Part shown: one piece after another, positions 52,956 through 61,096 of the stretch | How the letters are laid out: every line of letters starts with the position of its first letter | Position numbering within the stretch: the stretch's first letter is position 1 | Assembly: GCA_014874185.1 (NCBI GenBank) | Contig: JACWAF010000005.1 | Location: forward strand, 29,082-93,081 | Length of the DNA: 64,000 nt | Direction: 5' to 3' | Source of the DNA: Nitrospirota bacterium | GTDB lineage: Bacteria; Nitrospirota; Thermodesulfovibrionia; Thermodesulfovibrionales; JdFR-88 | Translations under genes and position numbers: made by a program | Notes under the pieces: generated by a model | Told to the model about the DNA's origin: nothing | The model's input: the letters and a program-made list of their open reading frames with translations, nothing else | Databases searched by the model: none

Positions 52956-54323
52956 ATGCTGATAGAAAAAGTCAGAAACACGATTCAAAAGTACTCGATG
53001 CTGAAAGGCGGAGAGAAGGTGCTCGTCGGGCTCTCAGGCGGCCCTGATTCCGTTACCCTCCTGGAAGTGCTTTACCGGCTAAGGGAGGAATTGGGGCTTG
53101 CGCTTTGCTCCATCTATGTTGACCACGGTCTGAGGCCGGATGAAACGCCAGCGGAGATAGCGTTTGCAAAGAGGATATCAGAGGAGAGGGGCATCGGGCA
53201 TTTTGTTGAAAAAATAGACGTCCGCGCCTATGCGGAAAGTGAAAAACTGGGCAAGCAGGAAGCGGCCCGGATACTCCGCTACGAGGCATATGAGAAAGTC
53301 CTGAACCAGACAGGCGCGGGCAGGATTGCCCTGGGCCATAACGCGGACGACCAGATAGAGACCTTTTTCATGCGTCTTCTCAGGGGCTCCGGCGCGAAGG
53401 GCCTCACTTCCATTCCCGCCGTAAGGGGCAAGATTATCAGGCCCCTTATCGAGACGGAGCGCGCGGACATTGAGGATTTCATCCGGGCCGAAGGGCTGGA
53501 CTATATAGTGGACTCGTCGAACCTGAAGACCGATTACACGCGAAACAGGCTGAGGCAATCGCTTGTCCCCAGGCTCAGGGAGTTCAACCCCAATCTCACC
53601 TCCACCATCCAGAGGACGATTGAGATACTGAATGACGAAGAGAGGTATTTCGATACCACTGTGCTGAAAGCCCTCATGCGGCTGATACCAAAAAAGACCG
53701 ACACGGAAATAGAGCTTTTCGTCACCCCGCTTGAGTCCATGGACAGGGTGATACTCCGCAGGGTGCTCCGGAAGGCCATCGAGCTTACCAAGGGGCTGAG
53801 GGCCCTGGATTTCAAGCACATAGAAGAATTGATAGCCCTTGTAAAGACAGGCAGGCCGGGGGCCAGGCTTTATCTTCCAGGAGGGGTGAGGGCGATAAAA
53901 AAGTATTCGACCATAATTATTACATCCGGCGCGCCTGCGGCGATAGGGACCCACGAACTGCCCTGCCCCGGAAAGATAAGGCTCCCGGAGACAGGGGCGG
54001 TGATCGAGGCGAAGGTTGTGGATAGCCCTGTCGAAGGGTGTAATGGAAGAAGATGCGCACTGGTGGATGCGGAAAAAATAAAGCGCCCTCTCTTCGTGAG
54101 GGCGAGGAGAAAGGGCGACTTCTTCTATCCCGCGGGGTTCGGAAAAAGGAAGAAGCTCCAGGACCTTTTTGTGGACGCCAAAATCCCCAGGGACGAGCGG
54201 GATGCCGTGCCGATAATAGAGAACGCGGGCGGTGAGATCGTCTGGGTGGCGGGCCTCAGGGCGGACGAGCGCTTCAAGGCCGCGGAGAATACGGCTAATA
54301 TATTAATGCTCAGCATCGGTTGA
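52956..54323 (+). CDS. tilS: TilS, tRNA(Ile)-lysidine synthetase
   Basis: 455 residues from ATG 52956. PP-loop ATP motif LSGGPDSVTLLE (about 28-39), YVDHGLRPDE, LGHNADDQIETFFMRLLRGSG, DYTRNRLR, and a C-terminal TilS domain (FYPAGFGKRKKLQDLFVDAKIPRDER). It changes C34 of the tRNA(Ile) CAU anticodon to lysidine so that AUA is read as Ile. AUA is used very heavily in this genome, so the enzyme should be essential. The 65 bases before it hold a fragment of the AT/GC-rich dispersed repeat. Confidence 0.94.
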   Translation: MLIEKVRNTIQKYSMLKGGEKVLVGLSGGPDSVTLLEVLYRLREELGLALCSIYVDHGLRPDETPAEIAFAKRISEERGIGHFVEKIDVRAYAESEKLGKQEAARILRYEAYEKVLNQTGAGRIALGHNADDQIETFFMRLLRGSGAKGLTSIPAVRGKIIRPLIETERADIEDFIRAEGLDYIVDSSNLKTDYTRNRLRQSLVPRLREFNPNLTSTIQRTIEILNDEERYFDTTVLKALMRLIPKKTDTEIELFVTPLESMDRVILRRVLRKAIELTKGLRALDFKHIEELIALVKTGRPGARLYLPGGVRAIKKYSTIIITSGAPAAIGTHELPCPGKIRLPETGAVIEAKVVDSPVEGCNGRRCALVDAEKIKRPLFVRARRKGDFFYPAGFGKRKKLQDLFVDAKIPRDERDAVPIIENAGGEIVWVAGLRADERFKAAENTANILMLSIG

Positions 54324-54386
54324 AGGCTTCCGGCCGGTTCTGATATATTTTTAATTTTTAATCTTTTGTTTGAAGGAGGTCTTTTA

Positions 54387-55787
54387 GTGGTCAGAGTACG
54401 GTTTGCGCCGAGCCCCACCGGCCATCTGCACATAGGCGGTGCCAGGACGGCGCTCTTCAACTGGCTCTTCGCGCGGCATGAGGGGGGCACATTCGTCCTC
54501 AGGATAGAGGACACGGACACCACCCGCTCCACCGAGGAGTTCATAGAGGCGATCATCGACGGGATGAAATGGCTGAAACTGGACTGGGATGAGGGCCCGT
54601 TCAGGCAGACCGACCGCTTTCCGATTTATAAAAGCCATATCGATAAGCTCATCGCGGAAGGCAAGGCCTATTACTGCTACTGCACCCCTGAAGAACTTGA
54701 GGAGCGGAGACAAAAAGCCCTCGCTGAGGGCAAGCCCCCGATGTACGACCGCAGGTGCAGGAACCTGACCGCGCCCGTGCCCGGCCGCGCGCCATCGGTG
54801 CGCTTCAAGATCCCGGAGACCGGCCAGACCGTGGTGGACGATTTGATAAAAGGGGTGGTCACATTCGACAACAGCCAGGTGGACGACCTTATAATAGCCC
54901 GCTCGGACGGCACGCCCACATATAATTTCGTTGTGGTCGTGGATGATGTGGAGATGAAGATAACCCACGTGATAAGGGGCGACGACCACCTGAACAACAC
55001 CCCCAAACAGATGCATATCTATAAAGCCCTCGGCTGCGAAATACCCCGGTTTGCGCACCTGCCGATGATACTTGGGGCCGACAAGACCAGGCTTTCAAAG
55101 CGGCACGGCGCCACAAGCGTTATGGCTTATAAGGAGATGGGCTACCTGCCCGACGCCCTGGTGAACTATCTGGCCCGGCTTGGCTGGTCTTTTGGCGACC
55201 AGGAGGTATTTACGCGCGAGGAACTGGTCCAGCATTTCAGCATAGAGAGCATCGGCAAATCGGCCGCCGTCTTCAATCCGGAAAAGCTCTTGTGGCTGAA
55301 CGGCGAGTACATGCGCAAGACCCCGGTCGAGGAGCTTGCCGATCTGGTGAGGCCTTTTCTTATTAATAAAGGCCTGATCAAGGAAGACGAAGAGCTGGAT
55401 AAAGAATGGTTCCATAAGGCGGTGGGAAGCCTGGTGGAGCGCTCCAAGACGCTTGTGGAGCTTGCCGATGCCATGACCTACTATCTGTCCGATAATATTC
55501 AGATAGATCCGAAAGCGAAGGAAAAATTCCTCACAAAGGACACGCTTCCTTATCTGGTAGAGATAAAAGAGGCCCTCGCCGGGGTTGATAACTTCAACCA
55601 TGACAGTCTTGAAAAAATCTTTCAGGAAATCGTGGCCAGGCACAACGCAAAACTTGCGAAAGTGGCCCAACCCGTAAGGGTGGCCCTCACGGGCGGCACG
55701 GTAAGCCCCGGCATATTTGAAATCATTGAAATAATCGGCAAAGAGCGGGTCCTCGAGAGGCTTGAGAAGGCGATCAAGCTGATATGA
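54387..55787 (+). CDS. gltX: Glutamyl-tRNA synthetase
   Basis: 466 residues from a GTG at 54387, six bases after AAGGAGGT; this gives the standard start VRVRFAPSPTGHLHIGG with the HIGH motif. Class I signature KTRLSKRHGAT (KMSKS equivalent), RIEDTDTTRSTEE and the helical anticodon domain at the end. The zinc-site region has YYCYCTPEELEERR. Charges tRNA(Glu). Overlaps gpsA by four bases. Confidence 0.96.
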   Translation: MVRVRFAPSPTGHLHIGGARTALFNWLFARHEGGTFVLRIEDTDTTRSTEEFIEAIIDGMKWLKLDWDEGPFRQTDRFPIYKSHIDKLIAEGKAYYCYCTPEELEERRQKALAEGKPPMYDRRCRNLTAPVPGRAPSVRFKIPETGQTVVDDLIKGVVTFDNSQVDDLIIARSDGTPTYNFVVVVDDVEMKITHVIRGDDHLNNTPKQMHIYKALGCEIPRFAHLPMILGADKTRLSKRHGATSVMAYKEMGYLPDALVNYLARLGWSFGDQEVFTREELVQHFSIESIGKSAAVFNPEKLLWLNGEYMRKTPVEELADLVRPFLINKGLIKEDEELDKEWFHKAVGSLVERSKTLVELADAMTYYLSDNIQIDPKAKEKFLTKDTLPYLVEIKEALAGVDNFNHDSLEKIFQEIVARHNAKLAKVAQPVRVALTGGTVSPGIFEIIEIIGKERVLERLEKAIKLI

Positions 55788-56776
55788 GCTATATAGCAGT
55801 GCTTGGCGCGGGCAGTTGGGGGACCACACTTGCCAATATGCTGGCAAAAAAAGAATATGATGCCGCCCTGTGGGCATTTGAGAAAGACCTCGCCCTGGAG
55901 ATGCAGGAAACCCGGGTAAACAGCGTCTTTCTCCCCGATACCGTCCTTGCGCCTAATCTTGAGGTTTCATCCAGCCTTGGTGCGGTGCTCAGGGGTGCCC
56001 GCTTCATAATAAACGTAATCCCAACCCAGCATATAAGAAGCGTTATCGCCGGGGCTGTCCCTCATATCTCAAAAAGCGCCTCTTTCGTAAGCGCGTCGAA
56101 AGGGATCGAGATAGGCACGCTGAAAAGGCCCTCCGAGATACTTGGCGAGTTCTTCCCGGATAACCGCATCTCCGTGCTGTCCGGCCCCAGCTTCGCGAGC
56201 GAAGTGAAGATCGAGATGCCCACGGCCGTGACGCTTGCCTCCATTAACGGGTCTGAGGCCCTTTTGCTGCAGGAACTCCTTACGACGAATTATTTCAGGG
56301 TTTATACACACGAGGACATAACAGGCGTGGAGCTTGGCGGCGCGCTGAAGAATGTAATCGCCATAGCCTCCGGCCTCTCCGACGGGCTGGGGCTTGGCAA
56401 CAGCGCACGCGCCGCGCTTATAACCAGGGGCCTCGCGGAGATGAAAAGACTGGGGCTTGCCATGGGCGCCTCCGAGAATACCTTCTCCGGTCTCTCAGGG
56501 CTTGGCGACCTGGTCCTTACCTGCACCGCCAATCTCTCCAGGAATTATACCTTCGGGCAGAAGCTTGCCCAGGGACTTACGGCTGAGGAAATCTTCAATT
56601 CAACAAAATCAGTGGCCGAGGGCGCGCATACCTCAAAATCCGTAAAGGGTCTCTCTGAAAAATATGCTGTAGAAATGCCCATTTCCGCAGAGATATATAA
56701 AGTAATTTATGAAGGCAAGTCCCCCCGCAAGGCCGTCCAGGACCTCATGACCCGCTCCCCTAAAAAAGAATTCTGA
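55784..56776 (+). CDS. gpsA: Glycerol-3-phosphate dehydrogenase (NAD(P)+)
   Basis: 330 residues. N-terminal LGAGSWGTTLA, SASKGIE, SGPSFASEV, catalytic Lys in GGALKNVIAIASG, GLSGLGDLVLTC. Makes sn-glycerol-3-phosphate for phospholipids from dihydroxyacetone phosphate. Overlaps gltX and larB, forming a three-gene operon. Confidence 0.96.
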   Translation: MSYIAVLGAGSWGTTLANMLAKKEYDAALWAFEKDLALEMQETRVNSVFLPDTVLAPNLEVSSSLGAVLRGARFIINVIPTQHIRSVIAGAVPHISKSASFVSASKGIEIGTLKRPSEILGEFFPDNRISVLSGPSFASEVKIEMPTAVTLASINGSEALLLQELLTTNYFRVYTHEDITGVELGGALKNVIAIASGLSDGLGLGNSARAALITRGLAEMKRLGLAMGASENTFSGLSGLGDLVLTCTANLSRNYTFGQKLAQGLTAEEIFNSTKSVAEGAHTSKSVKGLSEKYAVEMPISAEIYKVIYEGKSPRKAVQDLMTRSPKKEF

Positions 56777-57516
56777 TGGACGGGGCCAAACTGAAGTCTC
56801 TCCTCAGAAAGGTAGGCTCCGGGAAGCTGTCTCCTGAAGAGGCCCTGAAAGAGCTTAAACACCTGCCTTATGAAGATATCGAAATAGCCAAGATAGACCA
56901 CCACAGGGCGCTGAGGCAAGGCATACCGGAGGTGATCTTCGCGCGCGGCAAACGGAATGAGGATGTGGTCTCAATAGCCCGGGCCATGTTTAAAAAAACC
57001 GGAAGATTCCTTATAACGAAGGCATCAAAACAGATCTTCGACGCGCTCTCCATAAAAGCCGCATCCTTTCATCCGCATTCCGGAATAATAATGGCTGGGC
57101 CGAAGACGGGGCCAAAGAAGGGCGGGGTGCTCGTGATCACCGCCGGGACCGCGGACATACCTGTTGCCGAAGAGGCGGCCCTCACCGCAGCCTACCTTGG
57201 AAACCGGGTAGATACTCTCTACGATGCCGGAGTGGCCGGCCTGCACCGTTTGTTAGGCAGCAAAAATTCCTTCGAAAAGGCAAAAGTCATCATAGTGGTT
57301 GCCGGGATGGAAGGCGCGCTCCCCTCTGTGGTAGGGGGGATAACCGATAAACCCATCATAGCCGTCCCCACCTCTATTGGCTATGGCACGGGCACGGGCG
57401 GCTTCAGCGCCTTGTTCGCGATGCTGAACTCGTGCGTCCCAGGCATAGCCGTCATGAACATAGACAACGGCTTCGGCGCAGCCTGCCTTGCGCATAAGAT
57501 AAATACACTGAGATAA
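56776..57516 (+). CDS. larB: LarB, pyridinium-3,5-biscarboxylate mononucleotide synthase
   Basis: 246 residues. PurE-like fold with GGVLVITAGTADIPVAEEA, LYDAGVAGLHR, VVAGMEGALPSVVGG and PTSIGYG. LarB carboxylates and hydrolyses nicotinic acid adenine dinucleotide in the first step of the nickel-pincer cofactor of lactate racemase-type enzymes. larC and larE are not in the window. The start overlaps gpsA (TGATG). Confidence 0.93.
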   Translation: MDGAKLKSLLRKVGSGKLSPEEALKELKHLPYEDIEIAKIDHHRALRQGIPEVIFARGKRNEDVVSIARAMFKKTGRFLITKASKQIFDALSIKAASFHPHSGIIMAGPKTGPKKGGVLVITAGTADIPVAEEAALTAAYLGNRVDTLYDAGVAGLHRLLGSKNSFEKAKVIIVVAGMEGALPSVVGGITDKPIIAVPTSIGYGTGTGGFSALFAMLNSCVPGIAVMNIDNGFGAACLAHKINTLR

Positions 57517-57524
57517 ACAGCCTT

Positions 57525-57662
57525 CTTTCTCTTGTAAGAGAAAGCCCACGGATCGTGGGACAGCAAAGAGAATTTTTTAGATTTTTCCGTCCTGTCCAGG
57601 ACGAAAAAATGCAGAAATTTTTTCTTTTGCTACTTTTCTTTTTTATAAAAAAGAAAAGTAGC
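57525..57662. repeat. Cluster of four hairpins after larB
   Basis: CTTTCTCTT/AAGAGAAAG (57525-57544), CCCACG/CGTGGG (57545-57559), CGTCCTG/CAGGACG (57588-57603, framed by T and A runs), and a 16-bp perfect inverted repeat GCTACTTTTCTTTTTT... (57629-57662). They separate larB from the radical SAM unit. The first two can end the larB transcript. The last is symmetric and could stop transcription from either side. Confidence 0.6.
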
Positions 57663-57683
57663 CCTTTCCCCCTCTTCCCCGGC

Positions 57684-57711
57684 TTGACACACAAGACACA
57701 GGTGTTAGCAT
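57684..57711 (+). promoter_or_regulatory. Sigma-70-type promoter of the peptide/radical SAM unit
   Basis: Perfect TTGACA (57684-57689), 16-nt spacer, TAGCAT (57706-57711, four of six). It leaves a leader of about 30 nt with AAAGGAGG before the peptide gene. Confidence 0.5.
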
Positions 57712-57747
57712 TTAACTAATCCGTTTCAGGAAAGGAGGTGAAGAGGG

Positions 57748-57861
57748 GTGAAGAAAAAGCTCAGCAGAAGGGCCCTTGAGAAAGAGGCTGCGTTCTGGGG
57801 CGGCATGAAGAAGGCGGTAAAGGAAAATCCCGTAAAAGTATGCCGCAAGTGAAGCAGTTGA
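57748..57861 (+). CDS. Tiny peptide, candidate Sec-containing radical SAM target
   Basis: GTG at 57748, nine bases after GGAGG (57734-57738). 34 residues to a TGA at 57850: starts MKKKLSRRALEKEAAFWGG, ends VKVCRK. If that TGA is selenocysteine, three residues are added (U-S-S) to the next TGA (57859-57861), giving a C-terminal C-R-K-U-S-S with a CxxU redox-type motif. A 6-bp hairpin with a GGUCG loop lies 26 nt after the TGA, as expected for a bacterial SECIS. The maturase start (57840) lies inside this gene, so the two are coupled. Size, basic leader-like N-terminus and position fit a precursor peptide. I do not recognise the family. Confidence 0.55.
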
Positions 57862-58964
57862 AAGAGCTAGAAGTTGCCGGTCGGGCAACTAAATACGGTT
57901 TTTTCGTCCAATGGCATCTGACCGAAACCTGCAACCTGCGCTGCAAACACTGCTATCAGCAGCTAAACGGCAGCAGGACAGAGCTTGGTTTCGCCGAGGT
58001 CAAGAGCGTAGCGCATGAGGTTTCGGATGCCGTAAAAAGCTGGGCGGAGGCCTATGGGATAGAGTTTTCGCCCGGCTTTAACATCACGGGCGGCGAGCCC
58101 TTCCTCCGGCGCGACCTGACCGAAATCCTGAAAGAGATAACAGGTCTGGGTTTCGAAACCCACCTGCTCACAAACGGCACTCTCATTCACAAGGAACGCG
58201 CGCGGGAACTGGCGCGGACAGGCATCAGGGGAGTGCAAGTCAGCCTTGAAGGCCCCGAAGACGTCCATGAGCTTATCCGCGGAAGGGGAAGCTTCGCCCA
58301 GGCGGTCTGGGGGGTGAAGAACCTGCTGGATGCGGGGCTTACCGTTACCCTTAACGCCACGCTTTCCCGCCTTAACGCCCACAAGATGACGGATATGGTT
58401 GGGATTGCATGGAAAACAGGGGTGCAGAGGCTTGGATTTTCCAGGCTTGTGCCTTCCGGCCGAGGGCTTTCGCTGATCAACGAGATGCTCCAGCCGGCCG
58501 AGGTGAAAGATCTATATGGGACGCTGCTTAAAATCGATGTCCCGGGGCTTGAGATTGTTACGGGCGACCCTCTGGCCGCTCTCCTTGATAAACAAGAAAA
58601 GGGCCTGCCGGGGTGTACCGCCTTTGGCGGCTGCGCGGCCGGTATCTCCGGGCTTACAATCCTTTCTGACGGCACTGTCACCCCATGCAGGAGGCTGCAT
58701 ATCCCGATTGGAAATGTGAAACGGGACAACATCAGGGAGATATGGGCGGGCTCTAAAGTGCTTGGCGCCCTCAGGGACAGAAAAAAATATTCCGGCAAGT
58801 GCGGCGAGTGCCCCAGGTGGGCCAGCTGCCGGGGATGCCGCGCGATAGCCTATGCTTATTCACTTTCCAGGGGCCGGAAGGATTTTCTCGGGGAAGACCC
58901 GCAGTGCTTCAGAGGGCCCGTGAATAAGACCGTTGTCAATTGTCACTCTTTCAATACCTCTTAA
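57840..58964 (+). CDS. Radical SAM/SPASM-domain protein, probable peptide maturase
   Basis: 374 residues. The radical SAM cluster is TCNLRCKHCYQQ (CxxxCxxC), with NITGGEPFLRRDL and VQVSLEGPEDVHE. The C-terminal SPASM domain has Cys residues in GCTAFGGCAAG, VTPCRRLHIPIGN and CGECPRWASCRGC. Such enzymes modify small peptides or activate partner enzymes with auxiliary Fe-S clusters. The gene starts inside the tiny peptide gene upstream, the normal arrangement for a maturase and its target. No transporter or second modifying gene is adjacent. The subfamily and the reaction cannot be assigned from sequence alone. Confidence 0.88.
   Translation: MPQVKQLKELEVAGRATKYGFFVQWHLTETCNLRCKHCYQQLNGSRTELGFAEVKSVAHEVSDAVKSWAEAYGIEFSPGFNITGGEPFLRRDLTEILKEITGLGFETHLLTNGTLIHKERARELARTGIRGVQVSLEGPEDVHELIRGRGSFAQAVWGVKNLLDAGLTVTLNATLSRLNAHKMTDMVGIAWKTGVQRLGFSRLVPSGRGLSLINEMLQPAEVKDLYGTLLKIDVPGLEIVTGDPLAALLDKQEKGLPGCTAFGGCAAGISGLTILSDGTVTPCRRLHIPIGNVKRDNIREIWAGSKVLGALRDRKKYSGKCGECPRWASCRGCRAIAYAYSLSRGRKDFLGEDPQCFRGPVNKTVVNCHSFNTS
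57873..57889 (+). promoter_or_regulatory. Candidate bacterial SECIS hairpin inside the radical SAM gene
   Basis: GTTGCC (57873-57878), loop GGTCG (57879-57883), GGCAAC (57884-57889). The loop starts 26 nt after the TGA at 57850-57852, within the usual window, and begins with two G followed by U. The GGUC of the loop is also in the E. coli fdhF element. The stem shares UUGCC/GGCAA with the hairpin at 712-728. Confidence 0.5.
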
Positions 58965-58994
58965 AAAAATATTCTTAAGAAAAAAAGTCACTGG

Positions 58995-59014
58995 ATTCCG
59001 GTCAAGCCCGGAAT
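58995..59014. repeat. Short dispersed palindrome (ATTCCGG family)
   Basis: ATTCCGG-TCAAGC-CCGGAAT with GAC after it; third member of the family seen at 13342 and 50507. Confidence 0.5.
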
Positions 59015-59063
59015 GACGGACAAAGGTTTTATAATCAATCTTTAAAAAACCGGAGGTTTTCAT

Positions 59064-59930
59064 ATGAAGGCAGGGTTCATCGGATTGGGCCTGCTTGGCA
59101 AGGCAATGGCCGGGAGATTGATTGCTGAAGGAGTGGAACTCACTGTCTGGAACAGGACCAGGGAGAAGGCATCAGGACTGAAGGCGGAAGTCGCCGAAAA
59201 TCCGGCAGCGGTCTCATCAAGCGCGAAAATTATCTTTCTCAATCTCACAAACAGCGAGGCCGTAAAAGAGGTGATCGCGGGGAAGGGCGGCCTGATCAAG
59301 GGAGATATCAAAGGCCGGATAATCGTCGATACCTCAACAAATAACGCAGGTGCGATTGAGGAATTTTACAGGATTGCGGAGGAGAACGGGGCCTCCTATC
59401 TGGAAGCGCCCGTCCTTGGCAGCGTAAAACCCGCCTCGGAGGGAAATCTGGAGTTCATCGCAAGCGGGGACCAGGCGGCTTACCAGGAGACACTTCCCTA
59501 TCTGCAAAAATTGGCTAAAAAAATATTCTATGTAGAAGGGGAAACCTCCGCAACCAGGCTGAAGTTGTTAAGCAATATGCTCCTGGGGACGTTCATGGCG
59601 GCCATAGCCGAGGCCGTGCTCTTCGGCGAATATTCGGGACTGGACAGGGAGACGGTTGTGGAGGTGCTTTCGGAGAGCGCCGGAAATTCGTATGTCTTTA
59701 CCGCGAAGAAACAGAAGCTTTTGAACGAGGACTTTTCGCCCCAGTTCAAGACCTCGCTTCTATACAAGGACCTGAATTATGTTCAGGACATGGCGAAAGC
59801 CATGCAAAAGCCGCTGTTTACGCCTTCTGTAATAAAAGAACTCTATGCCCTGGCCATATCAAAGGGGATGCAGGGGCTTGATTTCTCGTCAGTATACAAA
59901 CTTTTAAAAGAGATTGGCGCTTCGAGTTAA
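59064..59930 (+). CDS. Beta-hydroxyacid dehydrogenase family NAD(P)-dependent reductase
   Basis: 288 residues. A TATAAT at 59030-59035 and GGAGGT at 59052-59057 precede the ATG. N-terminal IGLGLLGKAMAGRL, NRT after the second strand (NADP preference is likely), APVLGSVKPASEG and the catalytic Lys in RLKLLSNMLLG. The group contains 3-hydroxyisobutyrate dehydrogenase, tartronate semialdehyde reductase and the GLYR1/succinic-semialdehyde reductases. The substrate cannot be chosen. It stands alone, without operon partners. Confidence 0.88.
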   Translation: MKAGFIGLGLLGKAMAGRLIAEGVELTVWNRTREKASGLKAEVAENPAAVSSSAKIIFLNLTNSEAVKEVIAGKGGLIKGDIKGRIIVDTSTNNAGAIEEFYRIAEENGASYLEAPVLGSVKPASEGNLEFIASGDQAAYQETLPYLQKLAKKIFYVEGETSATRLKLLSNMLLGTFMAAIAEAVLFGEYSGLDRETVVEVLSESAGNSYVFTAKKQKLLNEDFSPQFKTSLLYKDLNYVQDMAKAMQKPLFTPSVIKELYALAISKGMQGLDFSSVYKLLKEIGASS

Positions 59931-60028
59931 AGAGATGTCCAAACTGACGTTTCCCCCGGGGTCTCCGTGATAAAACATTCTCCTGTCCCAATAATGCCTT
60001 TTTTTCATCCTAACCAGGAAATTTGTTT

Positions 60029-60034
60029 TATAAT
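60029..60034 (+). promoter_or_regulatory. -10 box of mqnE, six bases before the ATG
   Basis: TATAAT at 60029-60034; ATG at 60041. No clear -35 box and no ribosome site. As for the DUF1573 gene and hisA, transcription should begin at or near the start codon. Confidence 0.45.
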
Positions 60035-60040
60035 TTATGG

Positions 60041-61096
60041 ATGCTTGCCGCGATTGAAAAGAAGATCGGCTCCGGAAAGCGGATAACTGAAAAGGACGCC
60101 CTGGCTCTATTCGCCTCGGATGACATCTTCACCCTGGGCGAGCTGGCCTCATCGGCGCTGCGAAAGCTGAACCCCAAGGAGTTCGTCTATTACGTCAGGA
60201 ATTTTCACGTAAACCCCACCAATATATGCGTGAACAGGTGCCGTTTCTGCGCCTTCAGCCGGTCCAAGGGCGAGGAGGGCGCGTACGAGCTTACCATCGA
60301 GGAGATAATCCGCAAACTGAGGGGTGCGCCGGGATTTGATGAAGTGCATATAGTAGGCGGGCTCCATCCGGACTGGCCCTTCCGGCATTACCTGGACCTG
60401 TTGAAGGCGGTCAAGAAGGAATTCCCGCAGGCCGGGATAAAGGCGTTTACGGCGGCCGAGGTGGACTACATGGCCCGGATAAGCGCGCTCCCCCTGAAAG
60501 AAGTCCTTATCGCCTTGAAGGAAAGCGGGCTGGACCTCATGCCGGGAGGCGGAGCGGAGATCTTTCACCCCGAAGTGAGAAACAGTCTTTGCCCTGAAAA
60601 ACTGAGCGGCGACAGATGGCTTGCGGTAATGAGGGCCGCGCACAAGGCGGGCATCAAGACTAACGCCACAATGCTTTACGGGCATATAGAAAATTACCGG
60701 CACAGGGTCTCGCACTTGAAGAAGATAAGAGACCTGCAGGATGAGACCGGCGGGTTTCTGGCCTTCATCCCCCTGCCTTATCAGCCCATGACCGAGATCG
60801 GCGGCGAGAGCCCTTCGGGCATTGAGGACTTGAAATGCATAGCCGCAAGCAGGCTCTTCCTGGACAATATCGCACATATAAAGGCCTATTGGGTGATGCT
60901 TGGCGAAAAGCTCTCGCAGGTGGCCCTGCTATTTGGCGCTGACGACCTTGAGGGAACTGTTATGGAAGAGAAGATAGCCCATATGGCGGGCGCGAAGACC
61001 AAACAGGGTCTTACCGAGGATGAACTGCGCCATATTATAAATCGCGCGGAAAAAATCCCCGCCCGCAGGGATTCGTTTTACAGGACAATAGGATGA
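60041..61096 (+). CDS. mqnE: MqnE, aminofutalosine synthase (radical SAM)
   Basis: 351 residues from ATG 60041; the frame is open to 60023, but that part overlaps the -10 box. Radical SAM cluster CVNRCRFCAF, VHIVGGLHPDWPF, DLMPGGGAEIFHPEVR, GHIENYRHRVSHL and IPLPYQPMTEIGG. It joins SAM and 3-(1-carboxyvinyloxy)benzoate to form 6-amino-6-deoxyfutalosine. It overlaps mqnC by four bases. Together with the prenyltransferase at 920 it shows the futalosine route to menaquinone. Confidence 0.94.
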   Translation: MLAAIEKKIGSGKRITEKDALALFASDDIFTLGELASSALRKLNPKEFVYYVRNFHVNPTNICVNRCRFCAFSRSKGEEGAYELTIEEIIRKLRGAPGFDEVHIVGGLHPDWPFRHYLDLLKAVKKEFPQAGIKAFTAAEVDYMARISALPLKEVLIALKESGLDLMPGGGAEIFHPEVRNSLCPEKLSGDRWLAVMRAAHKAGIKTNATMLYGHIENYRHRVSHLKKIRDLQDETGGFLAFIPLPYQPMTEIGGESPSGIEDLKCIAASRLFLDNIAHIKAYWVMLGEKLSQVALLFGADDLEGTVMEEKIAHMAGAKTKQGLTEDELRHIINRAEKIPARRDSFYRTIG

